Positions 8,210 to 17,700 of a stretch of 64,000 nt of DNA are shown here, in pieces (position 1 is the first letter of the stretch; each line of letters begins with the position of its first letter). The notes under the pieces were generated by a model. That model ran no database searches. It saw nothing but the letters and a program-made list of their open reading frames with translations, and was not told the DNA's origin. Location: contig DATMFV010000079.1 in NCBI GenBank assembly GCA_035555975.1, positions 1-64,000 of the forward strand. Direction: 5' to 3'. The translations under genes and the position numbers were made by a program. Source of the stretch: DATMFV01 sp035555975 (GTDB lineage Bacteria; Verrucomicrobiota; Verrucomicrobiia; Chthoniobacterales; Chthoniobacteraceae).

Positions 8210-9660
8210 AGCAGCCTCCGAATCGTCCCCAACACCTCCGCGCTCTCCGCATCCAGCGCGGCGATCTCTTCCATGATCTCCTGCGGGGTACGATGCGCGA
8301 TCTCCTCCCCGCCGCTGGGGTTCTTGGTGGAAAGGTCGAAAGTCTTCTGGTCAAGATTTCCCACGTCCACGCTCCAGCTCTTCTCCGAGTCGGCAAAGCT
8401 CTTTTGCAGTTCAATGAACTCGGCGAGATCGGCGTCGTTGAGGGCATTGGTTTTCCCCAAGCTGCGGCCGGGGTCGAGTTGGTAGAACCATACCTTTCGG
8501 GTTGGCGCGCCTTTCTCGAAGAAGAGCACCACGGTTTTCACCCCCGCCCCCTGGAAGGTGCCGCCGGGGCAGTCGAGCACGGTATGGAGGTTGCAACTTT
8601 CCAGCAGGAGCTTGCGCAGGCTCACTGCCGCGTTGTCCGTATTGGAAAGGAAGGTGTTCTTGATAACGATGCCGGCGCGACCCCCGGCTTTGAGGCTTTT
8701 GATGAAGTGCTGGAGGAAGAGAAACGCCGTTTCGCCGGTGCGGATGGGGAAGTTCTGCTGCACCTCCTTGCGCTCCTTGCCACCAAAGGGAGGATTCGCC
8801 AGCACCACGTCATACTGATCCTTCGGCTGAATATCCGCGAGATTTTCCGCAAGGGTGTTGGTGTGGATGATGTTGGGCGCGTCGATACCGTGCAGGATCA
8901 TGTTCATGATCGCAATCACGTAGGCGAGCGACTTCTTTTCCTTGCCGTAAAAGGTGCTGGTCTGGAGGGTGCGGAGATCTTTGGTGGTGAGCTTGCCACG
9001 AGCCTTCAGGTAATCGAACGCCTCGCACAGGAAGCCTGCCGAGCCGACGGCCCCGTCGTAAATGCGCTCGCCGATTTTCGGTTGCACTACCTGTACGATG
9101 GCGCGAATGAGCGGACGCGGGGTGTAATACTCGCCCCCGTTACGCCCGGCGTTCCCCATGTTCTTGATCTTGGCCTCGTAGAGATGGCTTAGTTCGTGCT
9201 TCTCCGTCTGGGAGCGAAAGCGCAGCGTGTCAATGACTTCCACGACTTCCCGAAGATTGTAGCCGCTTTGGATGCGATTCTTGATCTCTCCGAAGATTTC
9301 CCCGATTTTATATTCGAGGGTATTGGGTCCGCTCGCCTTTTGCCTGAACCCCTCCAGATAGGGAAAGAGCCGCTGGTTCACGAAATCCCGAAGATCATCA
9401 CCGGTGAGGGCACAATGGTGGTCGAGATGCCCCTTGGCGTCTTTCGGAGCCGCCCAGCTTTCCCAGCGGTAAGGCTCCTCAAGGATAAAACTGTATTTCC
9501 GCCCCTCAAGCTCGGCTTCCGTCGCTTTGTCCCGCTCCAGATCGTCGAGGTATTTCAGGAAGAGAATCCAGGACGACTGCTCGGTGTAGTCCAGTTCACT
9601 GGTGCATCCGGCATCCTTCCAGAGGACATCGTCGATGTTTTTAAAGGCCTGTTCAAACAT
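8206..9660 (-). CDS. hsdM: Type I restriction-modification methyltransferase subunit
   Basis: A 484-residue N6-adenine methyltransferase subunit. The helical HsdM N-domain occupies about residues 1-150, then GEYYTPR (177-183), the SAM-binding motif as DGAVGSAGF (202-210; usual form DPxxGxGGF) and the catalytic NPPF at 289-292. The start at 9660 (MFEQAFKNIDDVLW) matches family N-termini; a longer frame with about 78 extra codons looks like non-coding leader. It is the first gene of hsdM-hsdS-HEPN-MNT-hsdR, with a 202-base spacer separating it from the divergent pilT. Confidence 0.92.
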   Translation of the reverse strand: MFEQAFKNIDDVLWKDAGCTSELDYTEQSSWILFLKYLDDLERDKATEAELEGRKYSFILEEPYRWESWAAPKDAKGHLDHHCALTGDDLRDFVNQRLFPYLEGFRQKASGPNTLEYKIGEIFGEIKNRIQSGYNLREVVEVIDTLRFRSQTEKHELSHLYEAKIKNMGNAGRNGGEYYTPRPLIRAIVQVVQPKIGERIYDGAVGSAGFLCEAFDYLKARGKLTTKDLRTLQTSTFYGKEKKSLAYVIAIMNMILHGIDAPNIIHTNTLAENLADIQPKDQYDVVLANPPFGGKERKEVQQNFPIRTGETAFLFLQHFIKSLKAGGRAGIVIKNTFLSNTDNAAVSLRKLLLESCNLHTVLDCPGGTFQGAGVKTVVLFFEKGAPTRKVWFYQLDPGRSLGKTNALNDADLAEFIELQKSFADSEKSWSVDVGNLDQKTFDLSTKNPSGGEEIAHRTPQEIMEEIAALDAESAEVLGTIRRLL

Positions 9661-9862
9661 GGGATAAAGACAACCTGCGGCCGGAAACCACGAACTTCGA
9701 TCACCTGAAAAAACGTTGAACCGACCTTGATGGCGGGAGTGTATTGAAACCATCCGGCTGGAGGCAATCCCGATTAAACCGCCGTTCGGTGATCGCAAGG
9801 GCTCGCACAAAATCTGCTGGTTCCCGTGTCGCATTTCCCCTAAAGATTCAGAGTATCCCATT

Positions 9863-10942
9863 ATGGCCCGTATCGACCCGTTTTTCCGGTTCATGATCGA
9901 GCAGAAAGCTTCCGATCTTCATCTCTCCACAGGAAATCAACCGATCCTGCGCATCAACGGCGACCTGGTGAGGGTCGATTCCCCCCAGCTTGAAAACGAC
10001 GACCTCAAGGCGCTCGTTTACGAGATCGCTCCGGAGATCAAGATCAAGCAGTTTGAGGAGACCGGCGATGTCGACTTCGGTTACGAATACCCGGGCGTCG
10101 CCCGGTTTCGCGCCAACTTTTTCAACCAGAAATACGGCATCGCGGCGGTCTTCCGGTTGATCCCGAGCAAGGTCTTCACCATGGAGCAGCTCGGCCTGCC
10201 GCCGGTGATCAAGAAGTTTTCGATGCTCAAGAAGGGGATGGTGCTCGTCACCGGGCCGACCGGCTCGGGCAAATCGACCACGCTGGCGGCGATGATCGAC
10301 TACTGCAACCTCCACCGCAAGGATCACATCCTGACGGTCGAAGACCCGATCGAGTTTGTCCACCGTTCGCAGAACTCGCTCGTCAACCACCGCGAGGTCG
10401 GCGTCCATACGGAGTCGTTCGCCGCCGCATTGCGCGGGGCGTTGCGTGAAGATCCCGACGTGATCCTCGTCGGGGAAATGCGCGATCTCGAGACGATCGA
10501 ACTCGCCCTGACCGCCGCCGCCACCGGGCACCTCGTCTTCGGAACGCTCCACACCTCCAGCGCGCCGAAGACAATCGACCGTATCATCGACATTTTCCCT
10601 TCCAACCAGCAGAACCAGGTCCGCGCCACGCTGGCGGAATCGCTCAAGGGGGTGATCGCGCAGAATCTTTTCAAGCGGATCGACCGGCCGGGGCGGGTCG
10701 CCGGGCTGGAAATCCTCGTCGTCGACAGCCCGATTTCCAACCTGATCCGCGAAGCCAAGACCCACCAGATCCCCGGGATGATGCAGGTCGGCAAAAAGAA
10801 GGGGAACATGCCGCTCGACGACTCGATCCTCGACCACCTCAAAGCCGGGCGGATCACTCCGGAGGAGGCGTACGAAAAGGCGCTCGACAAAAAGAAGTTC
10901 CGCTCCCTGCTGGCCAACCCTCCCGACGACTTTGAAGAGTAG
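9863..10942 (+). CDS. pilT: Type IV pilus retraction ATPase PilT
   Basis: A 359-residue PilT-family secretion ATPase, the hexameric cytoplasmic motor that depolymerises type IV pili. Visible are the N-terminal ASDLHLSTG segment, the Walker A loop GPTGSGKST (131-139), the Asp box with VEDPIEF, Walker B ILVGEMRD (201-208), the His box TGHLVFGTLH, and an AIRNLIRE-like SNLIREAKTHQI motif typical of retraction ATPases. Length matches the family. It is followed after 18 bases by a second PilT-like gene and then a degenerate receiver gene, suggesting one motility or secretion operon. The spacer before it separates it from hsdM on the opposite strand. Confidence 0.94.
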   Translation: MARIDPFFRFMIEQKASDLHLSTGNQPILRINGDLVRVDSPQLENDDLKALVYEIAPEIKIKQFEETGDVDFGYEYPGVARFRANFFNQKYGIAAVFRLIPSKVFTMEQLGLPPVIKKFSMLKKGMVLVTGPTGSGKSTTLAAMIDYCNLHRKDHILTVEDPIEFVHRSQNSLVNHREVGVHTESFAAALRGALREDPDVILVGEMRDLETIELALTAAATGHLVFGTLHTSSAPKTIDRIIDIFPSNQQNQVRATLAESLKGVIAQNLFKRIDRPGRVAGLEILVVDSPISNLIREAKTHQIPGMMQVGKKKGNMPLDDSILDHLKAGRITPEEAYEKALDKKKFRSLLANPPDDFEE

Positions 10943-10960
10943 CCCTCCCTCCTTCTTGCC

Positions 10961-12181
10961 ATGAGAAAAATCGAACTCGACACCATTCTGGGCAGGATCA
11001 TCGACTCCTGTGACGGGATTTCAGACCTGATTTTTTCGGTCGGCCGACCGTTTCAGGTGGAAGCGCAGGGGGTCCTGCGACCGGTGCGGATTGTGCCGGA
11101 GATCGCCGCATTGAGCGCCTACCAGATCGAGAAAATGGTGATCTGCCTGATCGGCGAAGACCGCCGCCTGCTCCATGAGTTGGTCACGACCGGTTCGTGC
11201 GACTCCGGCTATGGGTTGAGCGATCATATCCGCTTCCGCGTCAACATCTTCCGCCAGCGGGGAAACTGGGCGATCGTCATGCGCCGCCTGCAAACCGAGA
11301 TGCCGACGCTCGCTTCCTTAAGCCTCCCTTCGATCTTTGAAGATGTCGTCGAGCAGCGCAACGGGCTGGTGCTGGTGACCGGGGCGACCGGGAGCGGGAA
11401 GACCACCACGCTCGCCGCCGTGCTCAACGAACTCAACCTGACGCAGGCGGTCCATGTCGTCACCCTGGAGGACCCGATCGAGTTTGTCCACCGGCACAAG
11501 AAGGCGACCTTCAACCAGCGGGAACTCGGGAACGACTTCGACACCTATCCCAACGGCCTCCGCGCGGCGCTGCGGCAGGCGCCCAAGGTGATCTTCGTCG
11601 GGGAAATGCGCGACCGCGAAACGGTGGAGATCGCCCTGAGCGCCGCCGAAACAGGGCACCTGGTCCTGAGCACGATCCATACGATTGACGCCGGGCAGGC
11701 GATCGGCCGTATCCTCGGGATGTTCCCGCGCAACGCGGAGCCGCAGCTTCGCGTCCGCCTGGCTGAAACGTTGCGTTACGTCATCAGCCAGCGCCTTGCC
11801 CCGCGGGTGGGCGGGGGGCGTGCGCTGGTGATGGAGATCATGGGAAGCAACCTCCGCACCCGCGAGGCGATCGCACTCGGCGAGGAGGAGCACCGGACGT
11901 TTTACGACATCATCGCCGACAGCGCGTCGTTTGGCTGGCAGACGTTTGACCAGTCGATCACCCGCGCCTATGAGAGCGGGGTGATCGCCGAAGAGACGGC
12001 GCTCCTCTACGCCACGCGGACCGGCGTGGTGCAGCGCAATATCGACCAGCTCAAGAAACAGCGCGGCCTTGATGTCGAGATGAGCACCGGCCTGCGGCTC
12101 GACGATCCCGGGGCGGCTCCTGCTTCCTCCTCACCGACTCCCAGCCTGGCACCCAAGAAGCGCGGCTTCTTCGGGCGATGA
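10961..12181 (+). CDS. Second PilT/PilU-like ATPase
   Basis: A 406-residue paralogue of the preceding PilT. It keeps the Walker A GATGSGKTT (141-149), the Asp box VTLEDPIEF, Walker B FVGEMRD and a His box TGHLVLSTIH. The AIRNLIRE-type motif is replaced by a divergent NLRTREAIALGE segment, and the C-terminus carries a Pro/Ser/Ala-rich tail ending in KKRGFFGR. In well-studied pili PilU is such a diverged accessory of PilT and needs PilT to work; that role is plausible here but not shown. A CT-rich stretch rather than a Shine-Dalgarno site precedes the ATG. Confidence 0.88.
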   Translation: MRKIELDTILGRIIDSCDGISDLIFSVGRPFQVEAQGVLRPVRIVPEIAALSAYQIEKMVICLIGEDRRLLHELVTTGSCDSGYGLSDHIRFRVNIFRQRGNWAIVMRRLQTEMPTLASLSLPSIFEDVVEQRNGLVLVTGATGSGKTTTLAAVLNELNLTQAVHVVTLEDPIEFVHRHKKATFNQRELGNDFDTYPNGLRAALRQAPKVIFVGEMRDRETVEIALSAAETGHLVLSTIHTIDAGQAIGRILGMFPRNAEPQLRVRLAETLRYVISQRLAPRVGGGRALVMEIMGSNLRTREAIALGEEEHRTFYDIIADSASFGWQTFDQSITRAYESGVIAEETALLYATRTGVVQRNIDQLKKQRGLDVEMSTGLRLDDPGAAPASSSPTPSLAPKKRGFFGR

Positions 12182-12199
12182 TCCTTCCCCTTTTTGCTT

Positions 12200-12664
12200 A
12201 TGTTGATTTCCCGCTACGACCCCCTGGAACATGGCGACCTCGCCGCGCTGATCTGTGTCGACCGGCCCGATATCCAGGCGGTCATCATCGAACAGCTTTC
12301 GCTCCTGAGCTTCAACATCCATACGGCGCACGACCGGGAGGAGGCGGAACTCCGCCTTCACGAGCGCGTTTACGAGATCGTCGTGGTCCAGAGCACCTTT
12401 GCCGGGGGCGACGTGGAGAGCAACCCCGCGCTCGATGCGCTGGCGCACCTGCCGCTCGACCAGCGCCGGCATTCATACGTCGTCCTGGTCGGCCGGGAGC
12501 TGGAGGGGCGCTCCGAAATGGAGGCGTTCCGCCACGGCGTCGACCTGACGCTGCGGGAGGAGGGTCTGGACGAACTGAAAATTACCGCCGGGCGCGGGAT
12601 CGTCCGGCAGGAGTCGCTCTACGCCGCCTTTCACGCCGTGCGCAAGATGGCGCTGGGGGCCTGA
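12200..12664 (+). CDS. Degenerate receiver-like protein following the PilT pair
   Basis: A protein of about 154 residues whose secondary-structure pattern resembles a response-regulator receiver: strand ALICVDRP, helix, strand FNIHTAHDREEA, strand EIVVVQ, strand SYVVLVGRE, strand GVDLTL. The phosphoacceptor aspartate at the end of the third strand is replaced (VVVQS), so it probably cannot be phosphorylated in the usual way. It begins 18 bases after the second PilT gene and probably shares its transcript. It may be an adaptor for the motors. I do not recognise a named family. The start at the ATG (12200) is preferred over a TTG six bases earlier. Confidence 0.7.
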   Translation: MLISRYDPLEHGDLAALICVDRPDIQAVIIEQLSLLSFNIHTAHDREEAELRLHERVYEIVVVQSTFAGGDVESNPALDALAHLPLDQRRHSYVVLVGRELEGRSEMEAFRHGVDLTLREEGLDELKITAGRGIVRQESLYAAFHAVRKMALGA

Positions 12665-12691
12665 CATTCCATTTTTCGCGGACGCCGCCGG

Positions 12692-12709
12692 GGAAGAAAA
12701 TTTTCTTTT
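12692..12709 (+). terminator. AT-rich palindrome with T-run after the PilT cluster
   Basis: The perfect palindrome AAGAAAATTTTCTT (12694-12707) is preceded by a GC-rich stretch and runs into further Ts. It lies 30 bases after the receiver-like gene and 37 bases before the speA start. It could weakly terminate the pilT transcript, but the stem is A/T-only and has no real loop. Confidence 0.3.
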
Positions 12710-12744
12710 TTCCAGTGGTTGCAAACCGTGGGGCTCTTCATAGT

Positions 12745-14679
12745 ATGACCCGGCTCATGACGCACGACTGGAATATTGACTCCGCCATCTCGCTCTACAA
12801 CGTCGACCGTTGGGGGACGGGCTACTTTTCGGTGAACCCTAAGGGAAACGTGGCGATCCTGCCGACGCAGGACCCGGACGTCTCGGTTGATATGATGGAG
12901 GTGATCGAGGACGCGCGCGACCGCGGATTGACCTTCCCGCTCGTCCTCCGTTTCCAGGACCTGCTGCGGCACCGGGTCGAGACGATCAACCTCGCCTTTC
13001 AGGCCGCGATCTCGGAATTTTCGTACGGAGGCGTCTACCGCGGCGTTTTCCCGATCAAGGTCAACCAGTTGCGCGAAGTGGTCGAAGAGATCGTTGACGC
13101 CGGGCTGCCGTTTCACCTCGGGATCGAAGCGGGCAGCAAGCCCGAACTGGTCGCGGCGCTCGCGATCACCAACGACCCGGAGAGCATCATCGTCTGCAAC
13201 GGCTACAAGGACGGCCAGTACATCGAAAGCGCGCTGCTGGGCAACAAGCTCGGCAAGCAGGTGATCATGGTGGTTGAAAAGCTGGAGGAACTTTACCAGA
13301 TCCTCGAAATCTCGGCGCGCATCAAGGTCGAGCCGATGATCGGCCTGCGCGTCCGCCTCCAGTCCAAGGGAGCCGGGAAATGGGCGACCAGCGGCGGGGA
13401 AAACGCCAAGTTCGGCCTTTCGACGGCGGACCTGGTCTGCGCCAGCCGCAAGCTCAAGGAAGCGGGGCTCGGGCATACGCTCAAGCTGGTTCACTTTCAC
13501 GTCGGCTCGCAGGTGCCTGATATCGGGACGATCAAGCGCGCCGTACGCGAAGCCGCCCGGTACTACGCCAAGCTCGTCAAGGAAGGGCACGAGATCGGCT
13601 ACCTCGACGTTGGCGGCGGGCTGGGGGTCGATTACGACGGCTCCAAGACGGCGTTTGACAGTTCGATGAACTACACCCTCCAGGAATACGCGCGCGACGT
13701 GGTCTACAACATCATGGAAGTGTGCGACTCGGAGTCGGTGGCCCACCCGATCATCGTCAGCGAAAGCGGGCGGGCGCTGGTGGCGCACCACTCGGTCTTG
13801 ATCGTCGAAGCATTCGGGTCGATCAAGAAGAGCCACCCCTCCATCGAAACCGACGCAGGGCCTGATGTCCACAAGCTGGTCCACGACATCCTTGATGTCG
13901 AACGGAACCTGAAAATCGGCAACCGGACGGAGACCCTTCACGACGCGCAGCAGATCAAGGAACAGTCGCTCTCGCTTTTCGAATTCGGGTTGATGGACCT
14001 TGAGAGCAAGGCGAAGATCGAAACGATCTTCTGGCGGGTCGCGGTCAAGATCGTCGAATTTTTCAAGGATACCGAGTATATCCCCGACGAAGTGAAGGAA
14101 CTCGAGATCGCGCTGGGCGACCAGTACGTCTGCAATTTCTCGGTCTTCCAGTCGCTGCTTGACCATTGGGCGCTTGGGCAGCTCTTCCCGATCATGCCGG
14201 TTCACCGGCTCGACGACCGCCCCGAGCGCAATGCCACGCTGGTCGACATCACGTGCGATTCGGACGGGAAGGTGAGCAAGTTCATCGACCTGATCGATGT
14301 CAAGGAGACCCTGCCGCTCCACCGGATCGAACCCGACCGCCCCTACTACATCGGCTTTTTCCTGCTGGGAGCCTACCAGGACATCATGGGCGACCTGCAC
14401 AACCTCTTCGGGCGCGTCAACGAAGCGCACGTCTTTCTGGATGAAGACGAGGAGGATGGCTTCTACATCGAGGAGACGATCAACGGCAGCACCATCGGCG
14501 AAGTCCTTTCGCTGACCCAATGGAACCAGAGCGACCTGATCCGCCGCTTCAAGGCGCAGGTCGATGTCGCGATCAAGAGCGACCGGCTCAAACCGAACGA
14601 AGGGATGAAGCTGCTGACAGCGTACGAACGCGGATTGCGCAACTACACTTACCTGCACATCCCGCACAAGGAGGGGTAG
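12745..14679 (+). CDS. speA: Biosynthetic arginine decarboxylase
   Basis: A 644-residue PLP enzyme that converts arginine to agmatine, the first step of agmatine-based polyamine synthesis. The PLP lysine is in VFPIKVNQL (Lys105). Other marks are HFHVGSQ, the glycine-rich DVGGGLGVDYDG loop, the VSESGRALVAHH segment, and the C-terminal LVDITCDSDGK motif that contributes to the paired active site. The length fits the large SpeA family. The frame stays open upstream to 12178, but that part overlaps the receiver-like gene in another frame; 12745 (or ATG 12757) is the realistic start. No agmatinase or agmatine deiminase gene is in the window. Confidence 0.92.
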   Translation: MTRLMTHDWNIDSAISLYNVDRWGTGYFSVNPKGNVAILPTQDPDVSVDMMEVIEDARDRGLTFPLVLRFQDLLRHRVETINLAFQAAISEFSYGGVYRGVFPIKVNQLREVVEEIVDAGLPFHLGIEAGSKPELVAALAITNDPESIIVCNGYKDGQYIESALLGNKLGKQVIMVVEKLEELYQILEISARIKVEPMIGLRVRLQSKGAGKWATSGGENAKFGLSTADLVCASRKLKEAGLGHTLKLVHFHVGSQVPDIGTIKRAVREAARYYAKLVKEGHEIGYLDVGGGLGVDYDGSKTAFDSSMNYTLQEYARDVVYNIMEVCDSESVAHPIIVSESGRALVAHHSVLIVEAFGSIKKSHPSIETDAGPDVHKLVHDILDVERNLKIGNRTETLHDAQQIKEQSLSLFEFGLMDLESKAKIETIFWRVAVKIVEFFKDTEYIPDEVKELEIALGDQYVCNFSVFQSLLDHWALGQLFPIMPVHRLDDRPERNATLVDITCDSDGKVSKFIDLIDVKETLPLHRIEPDRPYYIGFFLLGAYQDIMGDLHNLFGRVNEAHVFLDEDEEDGFYIEETINGSTIGEVLSLTQWNQSDLIRRFKAQVDVAIKSDRLKPNEGMKLLTAYERGLRNYTYLHIPHKEG

Positions 14680-14794
14680 CGGGGGCTTTTTCGCGTTGGC
14701 TCGGCAGCGGGTGTTGCCTGGGGGTGGTTGGTTGTTTTTTAAGACCAGATAATCCGCCTATGGCAATGGGGAAGACGGCGCTAAAAGTACCTCT

Positions 14795-17700
14795 GTGAAA
14801 GTTTTCCCCACGCCTTGGTCGCCACCTTCCGCCGAACCTTTTTTGCGCCGTTGGATCAGCCGGTTCCGGCTGGCCTGTTTCTCTCTACTGATCGCCATCG
14901 CGCCGCGTTGCGGGATTGCGGCGGACGATCACCGGGTGTTTGAACTCCCTTTTACGGGAGGCAGCCTCGATGCCTCGCTGCACAATGGCCCCGGGAAGCC
15001 GATTCACCAGGCAAGGGTCACCCCTGCGGAGGGTCCCGGCGGGCGGCCTGCGGTGAGCATTCCGGTGGAAGGGCAGCTCATTTACGAGGGAAGCGGCAAC
15101 TTCTTCATTCCTGCGGGAACGCTCAGTTTCTGGTGGCGCGCCGATGCCCCGCCGCTGCGGGTCGAGACCGACCTCCTCTCCCTGAGCAGCCTTCAGCGCT
15201 TCTATTTCTCCCGCTGGCTGCGGCTGGTCACGCGCGGGGGCCGGATCGCCGTGACCCTCTACCACGGCAACAGCGCCGAGGTCTTTGACGACGAAGGAGC
15301 CGTTCCCTCCACCGCCAGGCCGCGCAAGCGCATCCGCCACGAACTGGCCGCGAAGGAAAAGATCGTCGCCGGGCAATGGTACCATGTCGCGGTCACCTGG
15401 GACATGGCCCGCGGCGTCGCCCTCTACATCGACGGCGAACTGGCCCGGGAGGTCAACATCCCATGGTATTACGCGGGCAATGCCAACCATATCAGCCTCG
15501 GCTGCCGCTCCAGCAGCTATTCGAAAGCCGCCACGGCGCGTTTTCCCCAATCTTTCGCCGCGTTGACCACCTTTGACTGCTGGCTGGAACCCGACGAGAT
15601 CGCCCGGCTCGCCCAGGGCCAGCCGGTGACGCCGAAGGCCGATCTTGCGCCAATGCTCGAAGAACGGGCTCTCCGGATGGGGCTCACCGCCGAAACCCCG
15701 CTCCCTGAAGCCCCTCTTTCGGCTGCGGAAGGAGACGCCCTCTACCTGACGCAGATCGGCGTACCGGTCGCCCACGATGTCCTGCGCCGCTCCTACGCCG
15801 CGCTGGATGGCGACCCGGGTCGCGCCTGGCCGATGTATCAGGGGTACAGCAACTCCGGGCAGACCTTGCGGATCACCCCGGTCGCCAACCCGCCGCTCAC
15901 TACGGTGCAGGCGCTCGGCTCGGGCCGGATGCGGTTTGAAGCGCTCACCGCGGAAGGAAAACGCGAGCCGCTGCTCGACCTCGAAGCCTCCGCCGCCACG
16001 CTGGTCGGCGCCACCCGCGCCGCGCCTCTGCCGGTCAAGCAGGTCGAGGTCCACCGCGAGGATGGGGTGCTCTTTCATGTCGCCCTCCTCAACGCCGCCC
16101 GGCATCCTTTCCCGGTGGATGGCAAAGAAGGGTGGAACTTCCATCCGCTCGCACCCGGCAAGCCGGAGCAGCAACCGCTCGTCGGTCTGGAATTCGCCCC
16201 GGAGGATCGCACGTTGCTTGCCGCCGCGCCCGCGCCGGTCTCCGGCTCCGGCCTGGCCCTTCCCGCCCGCCGGGCGATTCATCTCCTCGGCCCGGCAGCC
16301 CCGCGCCAGCAGGGCATCGGCGCGGTGGCGCTCGATCTGGCGGTCCGCAATGCCCCGGAGAAAACCGAAGTCGCCGTGATGGTCATCGATCCGACCAACT
16401 ACGAACGGCGCACCTTTTACGCCAATGCCCGTTTTGTCCGCGAGGGGAAAACCGCCGACGGGAAGGCGCGTCTGGTCGTCGATCTGCGCAACCTGGTCTA
16501 CCCGCAGGGAGGCTCCCCGTGGATCGTGCTTTACTTGAGCGAAGCGTTGCAGATCGACCTCGCCGCGAGTCGCCTCGGTCTTCAGAACGTCTCGCTCATG
16601 GCGGCCAAGCGGGAGTTTGTCCCCGACCAGCTCGCCCTCGTGCAGGATGATTTTCAGGAACGGAGCGAAGGCCGTCCCTGGGGTCATGACCCGGGCAAGA
16701 TCAAGCTCCTCGGCACGCTCCTGCGCCGCATCGACCTGCTGCGCGAACTTTCGCCGGGCGATCCGCTCATCGAAGGGTACTGGCACTGGACCCATCCCAA
16801 GGAAGCCCCTCCGCTGGTCTCCCTGCCAAAGGTTCCCGCCGCCATCCCCCCGTGGGCTTTTTATACCCATCAGTCGATCGGCCTCTTCCGGGACGCCGCC
16901 CATTGGTGGATCGACAACCGGCAGAGCGAAACCGGGGAATTCGGCGCTCCCGACGGCATCAACGACGATACCGATCTCATTCAGGACTGGCTGGCGATCG
17001 ACCTGATGCACGGGCCGGACGAAAAAATCCGCCACGCCGTCGACAAAGTGGCCGACATTTCATGGCGGCTCAAGACCATCGACGGGATCTCCAAACAGAT
17101 CACCGATACGCTGCACATCTACGAATGGGGGATCAACGCCCAGACGCTCGCCTTTGTCCTGCGGTACGGCGACCCGGTTTACTATACGCGGCTGCTCCGT
17201 TTCGCGAGCCATTACCCGGAGTTGATGAGCGAAGCGTGCGAGGGCAGACACCTTCACTTCAAGTCGTGGTATTTCGGCGCGAGCCGCATCGTCACCGAAG
17301 GGGTCTACGCCCGGGACATCCAGCTTAACGCCCTTCTCCTCCAGCCCGCCATGCTGCTCGCGTGGTACAACGGCGATGAGGAAGCAACGCGGGTCCTCAC
17401 CCGATGGAGCGCGTCGATGCGCGACCACGTGGAAGCGCAGGCCGGGAAAACCAGGCGGGTGCCGGGCGCGTCGGTCGAGATGCCATCGGGCAAGACGCGC
17501 GCGGAAGACCACTTCGGCACCGCCTACACCAGCGCGCTTTGGGCTTCGTATGAACTGACCGGGGATAAAAGCTACCTCGATTTCATCGGTTCGATGATCA
17601 ACTACGAAATCACCCGCCCGCCGCTCTTCCACACCCTTCGCACTTCGTCGGTGGCCCCGAGCTACCTGGCCGCCACGGGCGACGACCGCTGGGATGCCTA

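Noticed and set aside
12178..12744. Open upstream extension of speA reaching back to 12178
   Set aside because: It overlaps the receiver-like gene in another frame, has low-complexity Arg/Gly/Pro composition and no similarity to SpeA N-termini; the gene starts near 12745.
12631..14667. 678-codon open frame antisense to speA
   Set aside because: A shadow of high-GC codon usage; the composition is Asp/Val/Arg-rich with no domain, while the sense frame has full SpeA motifs.
14885..17035. 716-codon open frame antisense to the exported LamG protein gene
   Set aside because: The sense strand has a signal peptide and LamG signatures; the antisense product is low-complexity.
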